This document shows, one piece after another, positions 57,968 to 64,000 of a stretch of DNA of 64,000 nt; position 1 is the stretch's first letter; each line of letters starts with the position of its first letter. A model generated the notes under the pieces. That model searched no databases, was not told the origin of the DNA, and saw only the letters and a list, made by a program, of their open reading frames with translations. Position numbers and translations under genes: made by a program. Source of the stretch: Moesziomyces globuligerus (lineage: Eukaryota > Basidiomycota > Ustilaginomycetes > Ustilaginales > Ustilaginaceae); NCBI GenBank assembly GCA_030849465.1, contig JARVLF010000001.1, positions 186,001 through 250,000 of the forward strand. The letters run 5' to 3'.

Positions 57968-59081
57968 GACTTGGGATGTGTTGGGGATGCGGGTGCCTAG
58001 GAACGGGAGCCAGATGCTGTTCGCGCGCGGATCGGTCAGGAGCGTCAGTACTCGGTTCAACGGCATCAAAGACGTGATCGCACGTGGCGTGGGCCGGCCG
58101 GCAAAGGTCAGAACGCTTTGGACTCTGCATGGTTTGACTAAGCAGTCTAACATGTATTTATAAAAGTGAAAAGTTGTGATCATCATACGAGCGGCCAGGC
58201 TGAGCCACGAGCTGCTGCGGCGGGACCATGCATCTCCGGTCGCGCACGGAGCCAAGAGGATGACATGTCCGCAGTAGAGCGGGGCTGGGCAGGCGGTCTG
58301 CAAGGTTGTCGAGGATAGCCGGACCACGTGCGATACGAGAGCACTTACAGATCAAATGTGTGCAGCGAGCGAACAGGAGGACGTAAGGTGGAAGGACTGA
58401 GGTGTGGGTGATGAAGGTGCGGAAACAACGAGTTTAAGAAGGGTCTAAATTGCTCGAGAGCGGTGCAAGACAAGGTGGCAAGTGCGCTGCGCTGTTGTCT
58501 TTGCGCACTTGCTGCACCCTGGCTTGGCTGGCTTGGCTGGCTTGGCTGGGTTGGGTCTGCGTCTGAAAACGTGGAGATGGGCGCTGCCCGAGTGTCGGCG
58601 GACACCGTCGCTTTCGTGCTGGAACTTGAGCTGACGCGGCGCGCCTTTTTCCTTCGCTCGCCGTCCGCAGGCTTCCAGCTGCGTCTCGAAGTGCCACCCG
58701 AGCCAGCTTTTCCAACCACTCCGAAAATAGTCACACCGGCCTAACACACTTTGTCGTCGTCCCGCGTCCCATGGCCCACCACCCTCGCCGCAGGTCCCCA
58801 AACACAAAGACAACGCAACAAGAAGGCAGCCAAGTAGAGTTTGCAAGACAGGATACCATTCCGGCATGAAATGAGAGCAATGAAAGAGCGGGTCGGATGA
58901 ACGAACGCATGTACGATACGAAACAATGTATGGAAGCCGAAATCCAGCGACGAGCCGCCCATGTCAGACGCCCGAGGCTCAGAGGAGGGGGAAAGAGGGG
59001 GAAGAGGGGAAGAGGGAGCGCACAAGGCGCGGGTATGTGTGGCATCAGAGGACGATTCAGGCGAGCAGTGCAGCAAGCTGC
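57968..59081. other. Intergenic region between Sgt2 and Mps1, with a 9-bp repeat
   Basis: No supported gene. It contains the Sgt2 promoter, a triple 9-bp repeat (GGCTTGGCT) at 58521-58547 and the 3' flank of Mps1. A 129-codon minus-strand frame at 58345-58734 is Ser/Arg/Pro-rich and covers the repeat; it is treated as leader sequence. Confidence 0.55.
58521..58547. repeat. 9-bp tandem repeat, three copies
   Basis: Three exact copies of GGCTTGGCT lie in the upstream region of the Sgt2 gene. Confidence 0.85.
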
Positions 59082-61919
59082 TCATCTCTGCTGCTGTTGG
59101 GCTTGTTGCAGATTCGTAAACAGCAGGTCGGCTCTCTCGACGACGTTTTCTTCGGTAAGCTCTTGCTGCAGAGCGAGCGTGCGGATGCGCGCCACCAGGT
59201 TGCGCAGCGTTCCGCGCGAGATGGACACAGCCTCGTTGAGGTCGACCTCCTCCTCCATACGGTCTGGCTCGGGCGCATACTGGCGCAGGAAGGGATGACG
59301 CAGCAGCTCGGGGATCGTCGCCCTCTCTTCCGAGTCGTATCGGAGCGCCGCCTTGACGCAATCAAGCAGGTCGTCGTCCACCTCGAGCCGGTCCGTGTAG
59401 CGCGGGTCGCGGTAGCGGTTGTAGGCGATCTGGTGCTCCGGATCCACAATGGCCTCCAACTTGCGGTTCGCCGGGAACGGATCGAACGGTGGTCGACCCC
59501 AGATCATCTGGTACAGGATGCATCCGAGCGACCAAACATCACTGGGCTTGCCCGCCTTGTACACGCGCCGCCCTTTGGCGCGTGCGATCTTGATCGCCTC
59601 GGGCGCCATGTAGTTGGGCGTGCCAATGATAATGTCACGCGAAATGTGCACCGTGCCCTTGGGGATCTTTTTCGAGATGCCAAAGTCGATCAGCTTGAGC
59701 CGCTCGTCAACCATGAGGAAGTTGGCCGGCTTCAGGTCCGCGTGCACCAGATTGGCGCCGTGGATGAAGTGCACCGCCTCGAGCATCTCGCGGAAGTAGT
59801 GCGCAATCGCCTCGCGGGGCAGCGGCGCCTGCTGCGCCAGCACCGTGCCAAAGTCGTGTTCTCCGAGCTCGATCAGGATGCGCAGCTTGTCTGGGCTGCC
59901 GTTCTTGTCGACGGTGACGTGGTGGCCAAAGTAGCGCAGCAGGTACATCTCGCTTCCTACGAGATCCGACAGGGTTCGTTGCAGATTCGCCTCGGCGATC
60001 AGATCGAGCTTGTCCTGCTCGCTTTCGATCTGCTTGAGGTCGACCTGCTTGAGCGCAAAGAACGCCTGCTGCTCCTCGGGCACCGCGATCTCGTCGACCA
60101 TGCCCGTCTCCGCGTTGCGCACCTTTTCGCACGCGGGACCACGCAGGACGTGGACCGTCGAGAAGCCGCCCTTGGTGAGCTGCTTGCGACGGAACTTGAA
60201 TCCTGGCAGCTTGACACTGCGCGTCGAGCCGGCGATCTCCTTCATGAAGCGCTCCTCTTGGCTGAGCGGCTTCTGCATCTGCCGCGTCGTCTCGGCCCAG
60301 ATGGCCTCGTGGCGGATTTCGGAGTAGAGTCGACACGCATCTTCCTCGGCGGGCTCGTTTTCGTTCTGGTGTGCCGACGCTGTGTTGGGTCTGCCACCTC
60401 CCGATACCAGTCCGGACGGCTTGAGCAAGTTGCCATTGGGCTGGTCTGCGGCACGCGGGGCAGCACGCTGGCCTGCTCGGAGATCGTCGGTCGAAGCTGG
60501 AACGAGTCGGCGATTCGCGAGAGGGTCGACAGGAGCTGCGATGTTGGACGCGAGGAAGCTCTGGATCGCCTCGACTTGACCCCGAGTTGGATGGATGGAG
60601 CCGTCTTCCCTCGCCAGGGCTGGCTCGACGACCGCTCTCCTGGCGTGTGGATGGGCTTCGTTCCTACGTGGCGGTGGGGGCTGCATCTCGTAATCCTGGA
60701 TTTCGTCGGCATCGTCCGCCTCTTGACGGCGAGGCTGCGATTCTGGCCCGGGAGAGCGGACGAGGGAAGCCCTCTCCATCATCTGTGCGCGGATCTTCTC
60801 CTTTTCAGCATCGTAGCCATACGGCAAGAAGCGACGATCTGGCCGTTCTGCCGCCTCGGCCGAAGTCGGTGCCGCGCCGGAGCTAGGACCATAGCCGGAA
60901 CCTGAATTGGAGCTGCCGTCCTGGCTGTGCCGAGAAGCACGCTGCGGCCCGTTGTCCGGACTGGCGCTGTGGGCGTCCTCGGCTCCTTTCGCCTCGTCTC
61001 GCTCCTCTTCCAGATCGTCGTCTTCGTCGTCCGAGTATCGCCTCACGACCCTCCTAGCGGGGGGGTGTCGATTGGACGAGCGAGTGAGGGTGCGGAGGCT
61101 CCTCGCTGCGCTGCGCTGCGCCGTCGCTGGGGCAGCTGTGGCCGCCGAGCGGAGAGCGCGACCGGCCATGGCAGGAGTGCGGTAGCCTGTGGCGGGCTGA
61201 ACGCCAGAGGAGCCGGCTCGAGGAGCGACATCGTCCGGTGAGTCGCGCTTGACGGACGGGCGCTCTTCGATGGGAGCATACCTCACCTTCTTCTCTTCGT
61301 CTTCGTCCGCCTTTTCTGCACTCCATCTGCGGGTGGGCAAAGCAGCATGGGAGCGGAGCTCAGCATCGTGCAGAGGGGATGCACTGTCGCGATGAGAGGT
61401 CAAGATACTGGCCTTAGCCATGCGTAGAGGTGGTGAGCTCTTGGATCTGAGCTCATCGTGGTGAAGCGAGGAAGCGGCTGCAAAAGGAGAGGAGCGGCTG
61501 TATGGGTCCTGAGCCAGGGGCTCGCGGAAGATGTTGGCGGCTCGGAGGTTGCTGATCTCTTCGCGATGCGTGGGGACCGGTGCAGCTCTTCTTCCTGTGC
61601 CGGGAGAGTCGTCGTATGGGTCCGAGTGCACTTCTCTGTTGGCCTCGGAAGAGATTCTGTTCGGTCGAGTACGTGCATGCGCAACACTGGTGGCGGCGTG
61701 TGGTGCAGCCGCCGTGGAGAAGGCGGGAGGCTCCGATTCGGACTCGGCGTCGCCGAGGAAGTGACTGACGGGAGCAGGTGGGAGGGGACTGTCGCCGATG
61801 GTGGCGTTGACACGATCGCTAGGCGTCTGTTCTGGTAGGGCGCTGCCGGCATGCCTGAGCGAGCGGCGAAGCATGGGCGTGGCTGGCGGCAGGTCGTTGT
61901 ACCGCGAGACAGCAGTCAT
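59082..61919 (-). CDS. MPS1: Mps1/TTK-type dual-specificity protein kinase
   Basis: The product is 945 residues from MTAVSRYNDLPPATP. The first 570 residues are disordered and Ser/Pro/Arg-rich with acidic-basic blocks. The kinase domain spans about 573-880. Its glycine loop KGGFSTVHVL is followed by FFALKQVDLK with the ATP-binding Lys and HADLKPANFLMVDERLKLID with catalytic D728. IIGTPNYMAPEAI then marks the activation and P+1 loop, and HPFLRQYAPEPDR the end. The HADLKPANF motif and the GTxNYMxPEA loop are diagnostic for Mps1/Mph1/TTK, the kinase that starts the spindle assembly checkpoint at unattached kinetochores and, in yeast, is needed for spindle-pole duplication. The C-terminal tail is Gln-rich. 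Two lysine/acidic inserts enlarge the N-lobe relative to yeast. Confidence 0.93.
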   Translation of the reverse strand: MTAVSRYNDLPPATPMLRRSLRHAGSALPEQTPSDRVNATIGDSPLPPAPVSHFLGDAESESEPPAFSTAAAPHAATSVAHARTRPNRISSEANREVHSDPYDDSPGTGRRAAPVPTHREEISNLRAANIFREPLAQDPYSRSSPFAAASSLHHDELRSKSSPPLRMAKASILTSHRDSASPLHDAELRSHAALPTRRWSAEKADEDEEKKVRYAPIEERPSVKRDSPDDVAPRAGSSGVQPATGYRTPAMAGRALRSAATAAPATAQRSAARSLRTLTRSSNRHPPARRVVRRYSDDEDDDLEEERDEAKGAEDAHSASPDNGPQRASRHSQDGSSNSGSGYGPSSGAAPTSAEAAERPDRRFLPYGYDAEKEKIRAQMMERASLVRSPGPESQPRRQEADDADEIQDYEMQPPPPRRNEAHPHARRAVVEPALAREDGSIHPTRGQVEAIQSFLASNIAAPVDPLANRRLVPASTDDLRAGQRAAPRAADQPNGNLLKPSGLVSGGGRPNTASAHQNENEPAEEDACRLYSEIRHEAIWAETTRQMQKPLSQEERFMKEIAGSTRSVKLPGFKFRRKQLTKGGFSTVHVLRGPACEKVRNAETGMVDEIAVPEEQQAFFALKQVDLKQIESEQDKLDLIAEANLQRTLSDLVGSEMYLLRYFGHHVTVDKNGSPDKLRILIELGEHDFGTVLAQQAPLPREAIAHYFREMLEAVHFIHGANLVHADLKPANFLMVDERLKLIDFGISKKIPKGTVHISRDIIIGTPNYMAPEAIKIARAKGRRVYKAGKPSDVWSLGCILYQMIWGRPPFDPFPANRKLEAIVDPEHQIAYNRYRDPRYTDRLEVDDDLLDCVKAALRYDSEERATIPELLRHPFLRQYAPEPDRMEEEVDLNEAVSISRGTLRNLVARIRTLALQQELTEENVVERADLLFTNLQQAQQQQR

Positions 61920-62699
61920 GGTGTGAATCGGCCTAGGAAGCTGAGAGTGTTGGTGTCGGATGCCGGTGGCTGGTGTGCGGCGGCTGCGATCAAGAAGGGG
62001 AGCTCAGAGCGACGGCAATGGATGCATGTTTGCTGCACGTGCCCTTTCGCGATGCGTGTCTCGGACCAAGCGCGTTGTTCGAGCTGATGGCGTCGGGGCG
62101 TCTATGCGTGGTCTGCGGAGGGAGTAGGCGATCGAAGCGGCGGCAGCGTGAGATGGGTGATGAGATGATGGTCCGGATCGCAGGCTCGGGCTGACAGACA
62201 CGGAGCGAAGGTGTGGACGACAGAGGCGCAGGACAGTCGACGGCGTGAGGATGTGCAAGGTGCAAGGTGCAAGGTGGAAAGTCGATGTGCTGCATTGCGG
62301 CTGAGGCCGTTCCTCTGAGTCTGAGAAACGCCTCTGAGCGATGCTTCGAGCTCTGCGTTGCTGTGCCACTCTCACATCCACATGCTTGTCGGCTCGCTTG
62401 ACTCGGCTCCACGCCGGTGAGACTGACTGATTGCGCGCCCCAGAGCTGCTTCCATTCTTCCTCGTTGCCCGAATATCAACACACGCGCCTTAGCCAGTCG
62501 CCCACCGCTCCCAACCGCGTAGGCGATCGTCACGTGATTCTGACTCCTCCTGGACTTTTTGGCTTTGCGGCTGCATTTTTCCATGATCTCACATTCAGGA
62601 AATTACAGCTTCAGTTTGCAGGCCCTGCCTTTGAGCGACCTCTCTTGAGCCACAACACAGACATTGAATGCAGACCTAGAATTGCAATGCTTTCGCGCT
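61920..62699. other. Intergenic region between Mps1 promoter and amidase 3' end
   Basis: No gene is supported. A triple GTGCAAG repeat lies at about 62253-62273. On the Mps1 sense strand the region is rich in CT. The open frames here are short and compositionally random. Confidence 0.5.
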
Positions 62700-64000
62700 T
62701 CAGCCTGCCTTGGAAGCCGAGAACGCATTCCAGATCTGCTCGGCGTATCCAAGCACCGCCTCCTCCTCATAGCGGCGACCGACGATCTGGATGCCAACGG
62801 GCGCATTGACCAGCTTTTCAGCGTCCCACAGCCCGTACCACTTCTCGTCGTCGGCGTTTAAGAAGTCGTCCGATCGCTTGGCGCTGCCATCGACCTTGGG
62901 ATCCACCCGAGTCACCGGCATCACCACGGCCGGATAGTCGACGACGTTGAAGATGCCTGTGTAGCCAATGTAGATCTCGTTTCCCGGTGCCACGGCCGTG
63001 TACGCAAAGCCAGGCACGATCAGCACGTCGATGGGGCGGCCGTCCTTGGTGCGCTGCGCTGTGGCATTCCAGTGGTCCAAATACGCCTTCTGGAACGCCA
63101 ATTTGCGCTTGTTCGCCTGCCACACCTCAAAGCCTGTCAACTCGGGCTTGCCGATGCCGGAGAAGCACGGTCCGAGCGGCTCGTCGAGCGGAGCGATGGC
63201 CGCCTCGATGTCCTTGCCTCCGTCTGCGCAGAATGCATCGCCAAGGATGCCGAGCATCTCAGCCGTGCCGAATGCTTCGAAATCGATCACATCGTGCCCC
63301 TCGAGGCTTGCGAGCACCTCCTTGATCGCTCGCTCGTACGGCGGCGAAGGCTTCACCAGCCCGTCGTGCCACATGACACCGACGTTGAGCTTCTTTTGAG
63401 TGCGAGCCTGCTGGAAGCGCTCCTCGTTCCATGGCATCGACGGCGTCTGCGGGTCCTGCAGCCACGGCTGCTGCGCCAGCACCGCCTTGGCGAACTCGGT
63501 CAGACCTGACAGCGATCGACTCAGCGGGCCGAGCACCGACGGGATCGTGATCTGGCCCAGCAGCGAGTTGACCGCGCCCTCGTACGGAAAACGGTGCGAG
63601 CACGGTCGCAGTCCGAAAACACCGCACAGAGTCGCCGGGATTCGTACCGAGCCGCCCACATCGGTGCCCACACCCAGTGGCGATCCTTTCATCGCCACCA
63701 GCGCACCTTCACCACCAGAAGATCCACCCGGGTGCAGCGTGCGGTTGTGTGGGTTGACCGTCGTGCCCCACAGCGTATTCGAAGTCTCCGAGTACATGAT
63801 CGTCTGCGGCAGGTTCGTCTTGACGAACGGCACTGCTCCGGCGCGCTTGAGGATGTCCACCAGCACTGAGTCTGAGGTCGACGGCTTGTTCGCATAGCTG
63901 ATGTAGCCGATCGTCGCGTCGGATCCTCGAATCTGGAACTGGTCCTTGACGCTCACCGGCAATCCGTGCAGTGGTCCGCGCACCTTGCCAGTCGACTTTA
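62700..64000 (-). CDS. Amidase-signature hydrolase, C-terminal part (5' end beyond window)
   Basis: The frame is open to the right edge of the window and ends at the TGA at 62700-62702 on the minus strand, so about 433 residues are visible. The visible part begins KSTGKVRGPLHGLPVSVKDQ, the conserved GPLHGIPVxxKD block with the catalytic lysine. TLHPGGSSGGEGALVAMKG and GVGTDVGGSVRIPA follow with the cis-serine and the nucleophilic serine, completing the Ser-cisSer-Lys triad. The C-terminus has the family's YAYTAVAPGNEIYIGY-like region and APVGIQIVGRRYEEEAVL. It resembles fungal acetamidase/fatty-acid-amide-hydrolase-type enzymes, and the substrate is open. The N-terminus, about 100-130 residues, is missing. 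Confidence 0.9.
   Translation of the reverse strand, partial: KSTGKVRGPLHGLPVSVKDQFQIRGSDATIGYISYANKPSTSDSVLVDILKRAGAVPFVKTNLPQTIMYSETSNTLWGTTVNPHNRTLHPGGSSGGEGALVAMKGSPLGVGTDVGGSVRIPATLCGVFGLRPCSHRFPYEGAVNSLLGQITIPSVLGPLSRSLSGLTEFAKAVLAQQPWLQDPQTPSMPWNEERFQQARTQKKLNVGVMWHDGLVKPSPPYERAIKEVLASLEGHDVIDFEAFGTAEMLGILGDAFCADGGKDIEAAIAPLDEPLGPCFSGIGKPELTGFEVWQANKRKLAFQKAYLDHWNATAQRTKDGRPIDVLIVPGFAYTAVAPGNEIYIGYTGIFNVVDYPAVVMPVTRVDPKVDGSAKRSDDFLNADDEKWYGLWDAEKLVNAPVGIQIVGRRYEEEAVLGYAEQIWNAFSASKAG

Noticed and set aside
58345..58734. 129-codon minus-strand frame upstream of Sgt2
   Set aside because: Low-complexity, spans a 9-bp tandem repeat and lies where the Sgt2 promoter and leader are expected.
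61990..62412. 140-codon minus-strand frame upstream of Mps1
   Set aside because: No recognisable protein features; most likely the Mps1 leader and promoter.
1..64000. CRISPR arrays, insertion sequences and rRNA genes
   Set aside because: No regularly spaced repeats, transposase frames, long terminal repeats or rRNA-like stretches were seen. The genome is eukaryotic.

Overview
The window looks like nuclear DNA of a smut fungus (Ustilaginomycotina, Basidiomycota). It is GC-rich and most genes are single long reading frames. The few introns are short (about 74-118 nt) with GT..AG ends, and both tRNA genes carry an intron at position 37/38. The proteins are typically fungal: a LIM-RhoGAP, farnesyltransferase beta, Mps1, Ssz1, Sgt2, Are-type sterol acyltransferase and a regulator with a Rua1-type C-terminus. 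The species cannot be fixed from the sequence alone.

Layout. 0-27 kb is ordinary gene-rich DNA: the 3' end of an Abp1-like SH3 protein, a LIM-RhoGAP, a four-TM protein, a disordered protein with a possible DUF1917-like N-terminus, a DUF2235 hydrolase, a five-finger CCCH protein, a NAPE-PLD-like metallo-hydrolase divergent from farnesyltransferase beta, a membrane-anchored double amidohydrolase and an UNC93-like transporter. 28.2 kb holds an intron-containing tRNA-Ala. From 28.3 to 37.6 kb no convincing large gene is visible; there is one weak small secreted-protein candidate and a perfect 44-bp tandem duplication. 37.6-53.3 kb carries a Rua1_C-type regulator, an HDEL-tagged PDI divergent from a PPR-like mitochondrial protein, a spliced methyltransferase, tRNA-Glu, a sterol O-acyltransferase, an unknown disordered protein and spliced Ssz1. 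53.8-64 kb is compact: RNase H2 subunit C, a five-exon divergent histone H4 variant, a thioesterase-fold protein without catalytic residues, a MOCS2A/MoaD-like sulfur carrier, Sgt2, Mps1 kinase and the 3' part of an amidase.

Functions that belong together: Ssz1 and Sgt2 both act in co-/post-translational protein handling. The histone variant, RNase H2C and Mps1 concern chromatin, genome maintenance and segregation. Nothing suggests a biosynthetic cluster. The observations most worth following are the H4 variant (assembled here from five exons, 108 codons, every phase consistent) and the adjacent MOCS2A / pseudo-thioesterase pair. In that pair the two reading frames lie on the same strand, in frame, separated by a TGA-C stop and only 9 further nucleotides, which suggests a dicistronic or read-through unit.
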